Shown: positions 1 to 6,152 of the stretch, one piece after another
How the letters are laid out: each line of letters opens with the position of its first letter
Numbering within the stretch: the first letter of the stretch is position 1
NCBI GenBank assembly: GCA_964492105.1
Contig: CAZBJB010000051.1
Span: 1 to 10,032, forward strand
Length of the DNA: 10,032 bases
DNA from: JAUZQZ01 sp964492105
Lineage (GTDB): Bacteria > Pseudomonadota > Zetaproteobacteria > Mariprofundales > Mariprofundaceae
Direction of reading: 5' to 3'
Translations under genes and position numbers: made by a program
Notes under the pieces: model-generated
What the model saw: the letters and a program-made list of their open reading frames with translations, nothing else
Told to the model about the DNA's origin: nothing
The model's database searches: none

Positions 1-50
1 TGCCTATCGTGTTCGTCATGGCTTTTGGTATCTTCTGGATGGCGCAATGA
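1..50 (+). CDS. DUF1538 family membrane protein, 3' end only
   Basis: Only the last 15 codons and a TGA stop (48-50) are inside the window; they read PIVFVMAFGIFWMAQ. The hydrophobic tail resembles the last membrane segment of the DUF1538 protein encoded next (residues 229-250 there). Known context: DUF1538 proteins often occur as two adjacent genes, or as one protein with two copies of the domain, so this is most likely the first subunit of the pair. The stop codon lies in the sequence CAATGATGATG, which recurs at 205-215 where the second gene begins. The family call is inferred from position and hydrophobicity rather than from a diagnostic motif. Confidence 0.55.
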   Translation, partial: PIVFVMAFGIFWMAQ

Positions 51-55
51 TGATG
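45..55. repeat. left copy of the 11-bp target-site duplication
   Basis: CAATGATGATG, identical to 205-215. It includes the TGA stop of the upstream gene. The repeat is partly low-complexity (ATG units), so the true duplication could be slightly shorter than 11 bp. Confidence 0.65.
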
Positions 56-204
56 AAGTCATAAAAAGTCCATCCATGGCCTTTTTACTCCACGGAAAGC
101 GAGAAGTGCGATTGTCACTTTCCTTACAAATCAACAGCTTGCGATGCAAGCCATTGATTTGCGCGCCCATCCATGGACGCTCTGATGACTTCTTACGAAG
201 TCAT

Positions 205-215
205 CAATGATGATG
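205..215. repeat. right copy of the 11-bp target-site duplication, containing the start of the second DUF1538 gene
   Basis: CAATGATGATG, identical to 45-55. The ATG at 207 is the first of three consecutive in-frame ATG codons. The duplication therefore left the downstream gene with an intact start but separated it from its old upstream context. Confidence 0.65.
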
Positions 216-1013
216 GAATTAGCACACTTTTTTGGCCATACCCTGCTCGAAACCATGCGCGATCTGGCACCCATCATTCTGATACTGGGATTTTTCCAGT
301 TTGTGGTATTACGCAACCCCATGGTCAAACCCTGGCGCGTGTTACGCGGCCTGGTTTACATCATGTTGGGCATGGCCCTCTTCCTGATGGGTCTGGAAAA
401 AGCCATCTTCCCGCTGGGCAATCTCATGGCAAAACAATTAACGGCCCCGGAATTCCTGTTTGGCACGGTTACGCAAGCATCCGGGCATATTCACTGGCAG
501 AACTACGGCTGGGTGTACGCCTTTGCGCTGGCGATCGGTTTTGCCACGACCATCGCCGAACCGGCCCTGATTGCCGTGGCCATGAAGGCCCAGCAGATTT
601 CCGGCGGGGCAGTATCCGCGTGGGGATTGCGCCTTTCGGTTGCCGCGGGCGTAGCCATTGGCGTCGCTCTCGGTTGCTACCGCATTGTCACGGGTACGGA
701 TTTGTGGATGTACATCATTGCTGCTTATATTATGGTGATGCTGCAAACCCTGTTTTCTCCGAAAAGGATGATTCCCCTGGCCTATGATTCCGGCGGCGTC
801 ACGACCTCCACGGTGACCGTACCCCTGATTGCCGCACTGGGGCTGGGGCTGGCCAGCAACATTCCTGGCCGCAATCCCATGGTTGATGGTTTCGGCCTGA
901 TTGCGTTTGCCAGCGTCTTTCCCATCATAACCGTGCTGGCCTATACATGGATCGCGGAACGATGGACATCATACGCTAAAAAGTCGTTACTCAGGAGTCC
1001 CGACAAAAAGTAA
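207..1013 (+). CDS. DUF1538 family membrane protein, probable cation/H+ antiporter subunit
   Basis: A 268-residue polytopic inner-membrane protein. Hydrophobic segments lie at about 17-35, 48-68, 100-127, 139-160, 166-183, 197-219 and 229-250. Conserved-looking stretches are ATTIAEPAL (113-121) in a membrane segment and DSGGVTTSTVTVPLIAALGLG (194-214), the motif I associate with DUF1538. From memory, a two-gene DUF1538 pair from a Halomonas species was reported as a Na+(Li+,K+)/H+ antiporter (UmpA/UmpB); transport activity here is inference from that. The next genes encode a P-II-like and a CBS protein, as expected for a transporter gated by small molecules. The start may be any of the ATGs at 207, 210 or 213. 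No clear Shine-Dalgarno site precedes them, because the inserted element's terminal hairpin (183-206) directly abuts the first ATG. Before the insertion, translation was probably coupled to the upstream gene. Confidence 0.85.
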   Translation: MMMELAHFFGHTLLETMRDLAPIILILGFFQFVVLRNPMVKPWRVLRGLVYIMLGMALFLMGLEKAIFPLGNLMAKQLTAPEFLFGTVTQASGHIHWQNYGWVYAFALAIGFATTIAEPALIAVAMKAQQISGGAVSAWGLRLSVAAGVAIGVALGCYRIVTGTDLWMYIIAAYIMVMLQTLFSPKRMIPLAYDSGGVTTSTVTVPLIAALGLGLASNIPGRNPMVDGFGLIAFASVFPIITVLAYTWIAERWTSYAKKSLLRSPDKK

Positions 1014-1027
1014 CAAGGAGACACAAC

Positions 1028-1381
1028 ATGCATTTTAAACTCATTATCGCACTGGTCGAAGACAGTACAACAGACGCCATCATGAAGGCGGCGCGTGAGG
1101 CGGGCGCGACCGGCTCCACCATGCTGGGCGATGCCCGTGGCGAAGGTCTGAAGCCGCGCAAAACATTCTTCGGGCTGAACCTGGAAACACAGAGGGATAT
1201 GCTGCTGTTTCTCGTGGAAGAACACTTGAGTCGGCAGATCCTGGAGCGTATCGCGGCAGCGGGCGGTTTCGATGATAATCCGGGTCGCGGCGTAGCTTTT
1301 CAGGTGGATGTGGAAGATACGATTGGCCTTAAAACACAAATAAAAGCCATTGTCGAGGAAGTCGAGGAGCAAATCTTATGA
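1028..1381 (+). CDS. P-II-like signal transduction protein (no tyrosine)
   Basis: A 117-residue soluble protein resembling the GlnB/P-II fold: a first beta strand FKLIIALVED, a helix, GATGSTML, a short region where the T-loop should be (about 36-56, ARGEGLKPRKTFFGLNLETQ), then the second half ending in GGFDDNPGRGVAFQVDVEDTIGL (79-101), where P-II proteins have their nucleotide-binding B-loop and last strands. The T-loop region is short, and the protein contains no Tyr, Cys or Trp, so the GlnD target Tyr51 of classical P-II is missing. Ribosome binding site AAGGAG (1015-1020) lies 7 nt before the ATG and directly follows the stop of the membrane-protein gene. Its stop overlaps the next start as ATGA. 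Likely role (inference): a ligand-sensing subunit controlling the DUF1538 transporter, not general nitrogen control. Confidence 0.8.
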   Translation: MHFKLIIALVEDSTTDAIMKAAREAGATGSTMLGDARGEGLKPRKTFFGLNLETQRDMLLFLVEEHLSRQILERIAAAGGFDDNPGRGVAFQVDVEDTIGLKTQIKAIVEEVEEQIL

Positions 1382-1785
1382 ACGAGCCCAAAGTTATTCG
1401 TGTCAAGGATGTCATGAAGCATGAATTTGACATGGTGGATGGTCTTTCCACCGTGCGCGAGGTGTTGAATATGATGAAGCATGTAGAAACAAAATGCGTC
1501 ATTGTCAACAAACGTCATCAGGATGATGAATATGGTATTGTTGTGTTGGCGGATATCGCCCGGCATGTTCTGGCCAGGAACAAGTCTCCGGACCGCGTCA
1601 GTATTTATGAAGTCATGACCAAACCAGCCGTTCTCATCAATCCCGGCATGAATATCCGGCATGCCAGTTCCCTGTTCGCGCGTCTCGGCCTGTCGCGCGC
1701 ACCGGTTGTCAATAGCAATGGTGCTATTATTGGTATCGTTAGCCACACCGATATGGTTCTGAAAGGCCTGATGAGGCTCTATTAA
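1378..1785 (+). CDS. two-CBS-domain protein
   Basis: A 135-residue protein made almost entirely of two CBS motifs: about 9-62 (VKDVMKHEFDMVDGLSTVREV through YGIVVLADIARHVL) and 74-130 (VSIYEVMTKPAVLINPGMNIR through IIGIVSHTDMVLKG). Paired CBS motifs form a Bateman module that usually binds adenine nucleotides such as AMP, ATP or SAM, and often regulates transporters or enzymes. The gene starts with ATGA overlapping the stop of the P-II-like gene and has GAGGAG at 1364-1369, 8 nt upstream, so the two are translationally coupled. Standing alone with no enzymatic domain and placed after a DUF1538 transporter, it is most simply a stand-alone regulatory subunit of that transporter. The ligand cannot be read from the sequence. 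Confidence 0.88.
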   Translation: MNEPKVIRVKDVMKHEFDMVDGLSTVREVLNMMKHVETKCVIVNKRHQDDEYGIVVLADIARHVLARNKSPDRVSIYEVMTKPAVLINPGMNIRHASSLFARLGLSRAPVVNSNGAIIGIVSHTDMVLKGLMRLY

Positions 1786-2023
1786 CTTGCGTCATGTGCA
1801 GATGAGCCTCTTGCACAGTTCAAGCGCCATCATCCTGCTGATCCCTGTTGACTGACTCTCTATTGTGACGGCTACTGTGGTGGTGCGCGGCTGGTCAGGC
1901 CATGTTGGTTATCGCAACGGCGCGCATCCCGATTCAGCGGGGCAGAGCCTGAAAAATGCCGAAGGTGTCCATGACGTTAAACCCGTGAGCATGTAAAAGC
2001 ATGATGAAAAAAACATCATACAC

Positions 2024-2041
2024 CTGACATCATCCTGTCAT
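2024..2041 (+). promoter_or_regulatory. Pho-box-like PhoB binding site upstream of psiE
   Basis: CTGACAT and CTGTCAT, 7 bp each, are separated by exactly 4 bp (CATC), giving the 11-bp period of the known Pho box whose half-site consensus is CTGTCAT. The second half-site is a perfect match and the first differs at one base. A possible -10 element TACCTT (2052-2057) follows 10 bp after the second half-site, the usual geometry when PhoB replaces the -35 element. Transcription would then begin near 2064. The downstream gene belongs to the phosphate-starvation-inducible PsiE family, so site and gene support each other. PhoB binding itself is inference. Confidence 0.68.
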
Positions 2042-2081
2042 CATACGCCGCTACCTTGCCCCACGCACTGTCGAAAAGTAC

Positions 2082-2124
2082 GGGGGTTCAATACATATAT
2101 CGGGATATTGACCCCCAGATTTTT
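2082..2124 (+). terminator. leader hairpin with T-run, possible attenuator before psiE
   Basis: GGGGGTTCAATA (2082-2093) pairs with TATTGACCCCC (2106-2116) with one bulged T and a 12-nt AU-rich loop. AGATTTTT follows (2117-2124). Stem plus T-run resembles an intrinsic terminator, but it lies inside the inferred psiE leader, between promoter and ribosome binding site, so it could attenuate psiE or block read-through from the operon upstream. The T-run is short and begins three bases after the stem, so function is uncertain. Confidence 0.4.
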
Positions 2125-2134
2125 AAGGAAGGTG
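2125..2134 (+). promoter_or_regulatory. ribosome binding site that sets the psiE start
   Basis: The sequence AAGGAAGGTG ends 5 nt before the ATG at 2140. It favours that ATG over the upstream in-frame TTG at 2056, which would add 28 residues encoded across the leader hairpin. Confidence 0.7.
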
Positions 2135-2139
2135 AAATA

Positions 2140-2583
2140 ATGAGCGATATGGCTACAAACAACCCTCTGTCTTATAAAATTTTCTTTCTGGACTCCGGAT
2201 GGCACTCCAAAGCGATCAAGCTTCTGGTGAGTCTTGTCATGTTAACCGTTTATGCATGGATTCTCGCTGGCGTGGTCGCCTTGTTTCAAGAGCTTTATCA
2301 TACGGTGCTGTCAACGTGGATACATGGCGCCGAGGTCATGATTAAAGATATCGTCATCATCCTCGCCGCCCTTGAACTCATCAGGACACTTCAATCGTAC
2401 CTTAAAATTGGCCGGGTAAAGATTACCTTCATTCTGGATGCGGCCCTTGTGGTTCTGATCGGTGAACTTATGAGCTCATGGTTGCGAAGCTATACCCTTC
2501 CGGAGGTGATGATGAACGTTGGTGTTATTTCATTTTTGACCATCCTGCGCGTACTTATGGTGCGATTCTCTCCCCGGTTTTGA
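2140..2583 (+). CDS. psiE: PsiE family (phosphate-starvation-inducible) membrane protein
   Basis: A 147-residue protein, close to the usual PsiE length. It has a short N-terminal stretch and four hydrophobic segments at about 28-49, 69-88, 94-114 and 122-142. The pattern FQELYHTVL after the first segment, KDIVIILAALELIRTLQSYL in the second and FILDAALVVLIGELMSSWL in the third matches what I know of the PsiE family. Its biochemical role is not established in any organism I know; in E. coli it is a PhoB- and cAMP-CRP-regulated gene. It is monocistronic here: a Pho-box-like site and leader hairpin lie upstream and the patatin gene converges on it downstream, 54 bp away. The symbol is a family-level assignment, not proof of orthology. 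Confidence 0.82.
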   Translation: MSDMATNNPLSYKIFFLDSGWHSKAIKLLVSLVMLTVYAWILAGVVALFQELYHTVLSTWIHGAEVMIKDIVIILAALELIRTLQSYLKIGRVKITFILDAALVVLIGELMSSWLRSYTLPEVMMNVGVISFLTILRVLMVRFSPRF

Positions 2584-2591
2584 TTGAGCCA

Positions 2592-2621
2592 TCGCGTCTG
2601 TTGGCTATTGTGATGACGCGA
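2592..2621. terminator. weak inverted repeat between convergent psiE and patatin genes
   Basis: TCGCGTC (2592-2598) and GACGCGA (2615-2621) form a perfect 7-bp stem with a 16-nt loop in the 54-bp gap between two convergent genes. It could serve as a terminator for both, but neither side has a clear T-run. Confidence 0.25.
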
Positions 2622-2637
2622 GGAAATACATCCACAC

Positions 2638-3543
2638 TCAACGCCCCAGTTTTTTCATAATCTTCGGCAGTTGCTCCAGTGCCGCCTGCCTGCCTTTTTC
2701 GATTTCCTCTTCCGGATTGGAGAAGTCATGCCATTGCGTAAACCCGACCAGTGGCTCGATCAACACATCGGCATACGCTTTCTTGTATTGCCGCAGATAC
2801 AATGACTTGATACGCGTGGCCCAGTCCAGCATGCCAATCACGTTTTTTGGTTCTTCATCGGGGCTGGGACGTGAGCCTACATTTACGGCAATGACAAACT
2901 GATTCGGATTGGCCATCATCTTTGCTTCCTTGGCGGGTAATTCTGCGGCCAGACTGCCATCAACAAATCGTTCTCCATGAATCACTACGGGATTGAATAC
3001 ACCGGGAATCGCCATGCTTGCGGCAATGGCATGGGCCAGGATGACATCAACATCGGGGGAAAATATCCGGCACTCTCCCGACGGAAACTTCACGGCCAGG
3101 ATATGAAGGGGAATCTTCAGATCATTGAATGACTGTTCCTGACAAAAGATATGCACGATTTCAATCAGCACATGAACATCAACGACAGCAATACCGGTCG
3201 CCGCCCGTGTAAACAGAATGGATTGCCGCGCCGCAGCGGTCAATCGCGACAACCAGCTCCGATCTTCCACCTCCATGCCATCCAGAATGGGCAAATCCAG
3301 GCGATTGAACAAATCCGACTCCAGAAAGCCCTTGGCCCGTTCGATACAGGACTTAACATCCGGATCCAGCGCATACATGGCCCCAAATAGCGAACCAATA
3401 CTGCTACCCACAATCACATCAGGTTTCAGATCATGCGTTTCCAGCACATCCAGCACGCCCAGATGAGCCAGCCCCCGCCCGCCGCCTCCGCCCAGCGCCA
3501 GTACAAATCCCGTATTCCCCTTGCCAAACAGCTTTTCCAGCAC
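2638..3543 (-). CDS. patatin-like phospholipase
   Basis: A 301-residue patatin/RssA-type serine lipid hydrolase. Visible catalytic features: glycine-rich oxyanion hole LGGGGGRGLAHLGVL (17-31), nucleophile elbow GSSIG (46-50) with Ser48, and the catalytic Asp195 in FVDGSLAAELP. HAIAASMAIPGVFNPV (171-186) is the conserved stretch preceding the Asp. There is no signal peptide and no membrane anchor, so a cytoplasmic or peripheral enzyme acting on acyl lipids is likely; the substrate is unknown. The start is taken as GTG at 3543 because AGGAGG sits 7 nt upstream. A GTG two codons earlier (3549) overlaps the glnD stop as GTGA but lies only 1 nt from AGGAGG. It is the last gene of the mutS-glnD operon, with its ribosome binding site inside glnD, so its translation is probably coupled to glnD. 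Confidence 0.9.
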   Translation of the reverse strand: MLEKLFGKGNTGFVLALGGGGGRGLAHLGVLDVLETHDLKPDVIVGSSIGSLFGAMYALDPDVKSCIERAKGFLESDLFNRLDLPILDGMEVEDRSWLSRLTAAARQSILFTRAATGIAVVDVHVLIEIVHIFCQEQSFNDLKIPLHILAVKFPSGECRIFSPDVDVILAHAIAASMAIPGVFNPVVIHGERFVDGSLAAELPAKEAKMMANPNQFVIAVNVGSRPSPDEEPKNVIGMLDWATRIKSLYLRQYKKAYADVLIEPLVGFTQWHDFSNPEEEIEKGRQAALEQLPKIMKKLGR

Positions 3544-3545
3544 GT

Positions 3546-6152
3546 TCACGCCTCCTGCGCGCCCTGTTTTGGTAATTGCGCGGCTTCCGACAACTGCCCG
3601 CACAACACGGCAGTTTCTTCTTCCGACAGAACATGACCATCCCTCCGTGTCAGAAAAAACACATCCACGGCCTTCTCGCCAAAGGTGCTGATATTGGCGC
3701 CACGCACATTGAAACCCGCATCCGCCACCTCGCCCGCGAGCAGGCTCAACAAACCGGGATGGTCAGCAGCCGTCACCTCAATGGCCGTCTGGCGGCTGGA
3801 TGCCAGTGGCAATGCATGCGCCCACACGGGCACCTGCTGCATCAACACATAAGATCCCGGCCTGTATGTTCTCACTGCAAGATGGCCGCCTGTTGCCTGT
3901 GCGATACGTTGCTTCAACCTCGATACGTCACGTTGTTCGGATAGCGGTTTTCCATTACTTCCCTGAATGTGAAATACGTCCAGCACCTTCCCATCCTTTA
4001 ACGCGTACGCCTGGGCCGCCAGAATATTGATATGACCGGACGCCATTGCAGCCGCAATATCCGCGAACAGACCCTGGCGATCCGATGCCAATACAAGGAT
4101 CAGACTTTCACCCCGATCGTCATCCACCAGCACATCAACGCCGACATCACCTTGTACACCAGCCATGATGCGACCGGCCCGGATCAAGTGCCGGGGAGGC
4201 AAGCCCAGAATCGCTCGCCATGGCAAGAGATCCAATGCCCTGGCCAGGGCCTCGTATTCACCGCCATCCACCTTTTTCAATGTGCTCGCAATGCGGATTT
4301 GGGCACGTGTTCGTGTGCTGACGCTCGCATCTTCCTCACCCATCAGGTAACGCTCCGCAGCCAGGAAAATATCTCGCAGCAACGTTCCCTTCCAGCTATT
4401 CCAGATATGCGGACCGACCGCGGCAATATCGGCCACCGTGAGCAACAATAAATAACGAAGACGTTCTACATCGCCGATCGTCCGGGAGAATCGTTCGATC
4501 ACAGCGGGATCAGATAAATCCGCCCGTTGCGATGTCATCGCCATCAGCAAGTGATTGCGTACCAGCCATGCGACCAGATTGGTTGAATCCTCATTCAACC
4601 CCAGGCGCTGACAAATATTCATAGCATACGCTTCGCCCAGTTCGGAATGGTCGCCGGGCAATCCCTTGGCAATATCATGAAATAACAGTGCCAGATACAA
4701 TATTTCCGGTCGCCTGATTTTCTGGCTGACGGGAACCGTCAGCGCCAAACGCTCGCCGTGCAGGCCATGCACGATATTGCGCGCCTCGCCAATGGCCCGG
4801 ATGGTGTGTTCATCGACCGTATAAGCGTGATAATTGTTGAACTGCCCCAAGCCCACCGCATGCCGGAATTCGGGGATAAAGCGCCCCAGGACACCTGTAT
4901 CATTCATTTGTTTGAGTGAAGCAGCCACGTTGCGCCGATCACGCAATATCAAAAGAAAAATATGGCATGCCTCCGGATTCGTGCGGAACGATTCACCAAT
5001 CAGCAGTACATGTTCACGCACCTGACGTAATGCCTGACTGGAAAGCCAGCGATGCCCTTCTTGCGCGGCATGGAAAATCCGCAGTAATCGAAGTGAATCT
5101 TCATCAAAGATATTTCCATCACGCACCCCAAGCCATTTGCCCTCCAGCGTGAATCCGTCACCAATATTCTTGCGGTGCGTCAGCCAGTGGGGATGCAACT
5201 CTTCCTGAAAATGCATGGTCAGAAGACCGGAAACGCGGGCAACGCGTCCGGCATGGCGGAAATAATCCTGCATGAACGTTTCCACGGCATGCCTTCCGGG
5301 TTCGCCTTGGTAATCCATACGCCCGGCCAGGGTCATTTGCTGTTCAAATCCGAGTCGGTTCGAAGCACGTCCTCCTTCCAGATGCAAGCCGGTGCGGCAA
5401 CGCCAGAGAAAATCCTGAGCCTGCATGAGATGCCGATACTCCGTACCGGAAATAGAACCTTGCCGGACCAGGTCCGCAATATCCTTGCTTCCATGCCAAA
5501 CCTTGGCCAGCCAGAACACCGTCTGCACATCGCGCAAGCCTCCCTTGCCTTCCTTGATGTCCGGCTCCATCAGAAACGCCGTACCCCCCGTCTGCACATG
5601 CCTATGTTCCATTTCCTTCAGTTTGGCCTCAACAAAATCCTTGCGTTTACGCGAAAAAAACACATCTATCTTCTTCTGTAGTACCGCGTAAGCGATCCCA
5701 TCGCCACAAAGCAGGCGTGATTCCAGTCCTGCCGTGGCCGTATTCCAGTCTCCACGTACATAAGCCATGGTTTCATCCACGGTACGGACGGCATGACCCA
5801 GCTTCACATTCATATCCCACAATACATAAACAAAACGTTCAATGGCCGTATTGGTGCGTGGATCGGCCTCGCCCTTCAAGAGGAACCACAAATCCCAATC
5901 CGATTGCGGGCATAGCTCTCCGCGCCCATAGCCCCCCACGGCCAACAGATCAACATCATAGGCATTGGTTCCCGCAATGTTCCGCCACATATCGACAAGC
6001 AGCGCATCCACACCGGCGCACATCCTGCGTACCATGGCCTCACCATCATCTCCCGCATCAAACATAGTGCCCAGCTCCGCACGAAGGGATTCCAACCGCG
6101 TGGCGTATGCATTGGAATCCTCGTTTGCCAGATTCCCTGCCTTCTCGATCAT
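3546..6152 (-). CDS. glnD: bifunctional [protein-PII] uridylyltransferase / uridylyl-removing enzyme
   Basis: An 868-residue cytosolic nitrogen sensor that uridylylates P-II proteins when glutamine is low and removes UMP when it is high. Domains in order: nucleotidyltransferase with GGYGRGEL (73-80) and catalytic SDWD (Asp85, Asp87); the GlnD-type linker with KGGLRDVQ (203-210); an HD hydrolase domain with His449, FHDIAKG (491-497, His492-Asp493), GDHSELG (500-506) and VADIAAVGP (573-581); then two ACT domains at about 683-735 and 789-840 (IEVTAADHPGLLSLLA) that bind glutamine. All expected active-site residues are present and length is normal for the family. Start chosen at ATG 6152: AAGGA lies 5 nt upstream and the start overlaps the mutS stop as ATGA. 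A GTG at 6176 would add eight residues inside mutS. Its classical substrate is a P-II with a T-loop tyrosine, not the tyrosine-free homologue at 1028-1381. Confidence 0.96.
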   Translation of the reverse strand: MIEKAGNLANEDSNAYATRLESLRAELGTMFDAGDDGEAMVRRMCAGVDALLVDMWRNIAGTNAYDVDLLAVGGYGRGELCPQSDWDLWFLLKGEADPRTNTAIERFVYVLWDMNVKLGHAVRTVDETMAYVRGDWNTATAGLESRLLCGDGIAYAVLQKKIDVFFSRKRKDFVEAKLKEMEHRHVQTGGTAFLMEPDIKEGKGGLRDVQTVFWLAKVWHGSKDIADLVRQGSISGTEYRHLMQAQDFLWRCRTGLHLEGGRASNRLGFEQQMTLAGRMDYQGEPGRHAVETFMQDYFRHAGRVARVSGLLTMHFQEELHPHWLTHRKNIGDGFTLEGKWLGVRDGNIFDEDSLRLLRIFHAAQEGHRWLSSQALRQVREHVLLIGESFRTNPEACHIFLLILRDRRNVAASLKQMNDTGVLGRFIPEFRHAVGLGQFNNYHAYTVDEHTIRAIGEARNIVHGLHGERLALTVPVSQKIRRPEILYLALLFHDIAKGLPGDHSELGEAYAMNICQRLGLNEDSTNLVAWLVRNHLLMAMTSQRADLSDPAVIERFSRTIGDVERLRYLLLLTVADIAAVGPHIWNSWKGTLLRDIFLAAERYLMGEEDASVSTRTRAQIRIASTLKKVDGGEYEALARALDLLPWRAILGLPPRHLIRAGRIMAGVQGDVGVDVLVDDDRGESLILVLASDRQGLFADIAAAMASGHINILAAQAYALKDGKVLDVFHIQGSNGKPLSEQRDVSRLKQRIAQATGGHLAVRTYRPGSYVLMQQVPVWAHALPLASSRQTAIEVTAADHPGLLSLLAGEVADAGFNVRGANISTFGEKAVDVFFLTRRDGHVLSEEETAVLCGQLSEAAQLPKQGAQEA
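3551..3556 (-). promoter_or_regulatory. ribosome binding site of the patatin gene within the glnD 3' end
   Basis: AGGAGG on the minus strand lies inside the last codons of glnD and 7 nt before the GTG at 3543. It decides the start of the patatin gene and shows that the two genes are translated from one message. Confidence 0.7.

Larger units (their letters stand above)
45..215. mobile_element. hairpin-rich MITE/REP-like insertion between the two DUF1538 genes
   Basis: An unusual non-coding block of about 149 bp (56-204) is flanked by an exact 11-bp direct repeat, CAATGATGATG. It contains several palindromes: AAAAAGTCCAT (63-73) with ATGGCCTTTTT (76-86), one mismatch; a nested stem at 127-161 with arms CAAATCAA/TTGATTTG and GCTTGC/GCAAGC; a CCAT/ATGG stem at 163-180; and a perfect 10-bp stem TGATGACTTC/GAAGTCATCA at 183-206 with loop TTAC. 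The outer ends are imperfect inverted repeats (AAGTCAT, then GTCCAT, then ATGG, read inwards from each end). It has no coding capacity, so it would be a non-autonomous element moved in trans, or a REP-type palindromic unit. Excising it plus one repeat copy joins the two genes by a 4-base overlap, strong evidence that it is a true insertion. Confidence 0.72.
1786..2139. other. intergenic region between the CBS gene and psiE
   Basis: About 350 bp without a convincing gene. At the 3' end of the CBS operon, GAGGCTC (inside the last codons, near 1773) can pair with GAGCCTC (near 1804), and TGTGCA (about 1796) with TGCACA (about 1812). The two pairings exclude each other and no T-run follows, so I do not call a terminator. 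ATGATG and CATCAT at 2001-2006 and 2014-2019 form an inverted repeat around seven A's, just upstream of the Pho-box-like site. The promoter-proximal half (2024-2139) holds the psiE control elements listed separately. Confidence 0.6.

Noticed and set aside
173..787. 204-codon plus-strand frame overlapping the second DUF1538 gene
   Set aside because: Low-complexity His/Gly/Arg-rich translation; it is an alternative frame of the membrane-protein gene.
1773..1818. Terminator after the CBS gene
   Set aside because: The possible stems have long loops, compete with each other and lack a T-run.
1848..1882. TTGACT followed 17 bp later by GCTACT as a promoter
   Set aside because: The -10 match is poor and no gene starts downstream at a sensible distance; the Pho-box promoter explains psiE better.
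1865..1996. 43-codon open frame starting with GTG between the CBS gene and psiE
   Set aside because: No ribosome binding site, no recognisable motif and a length expected by chance; not listed as a gene.
5175..5681. 168-codon plus-strand frame opposite glnD
   Set aside because: Antisense shadow of the conserved nucleotidyltransferase and linker coding sequence.
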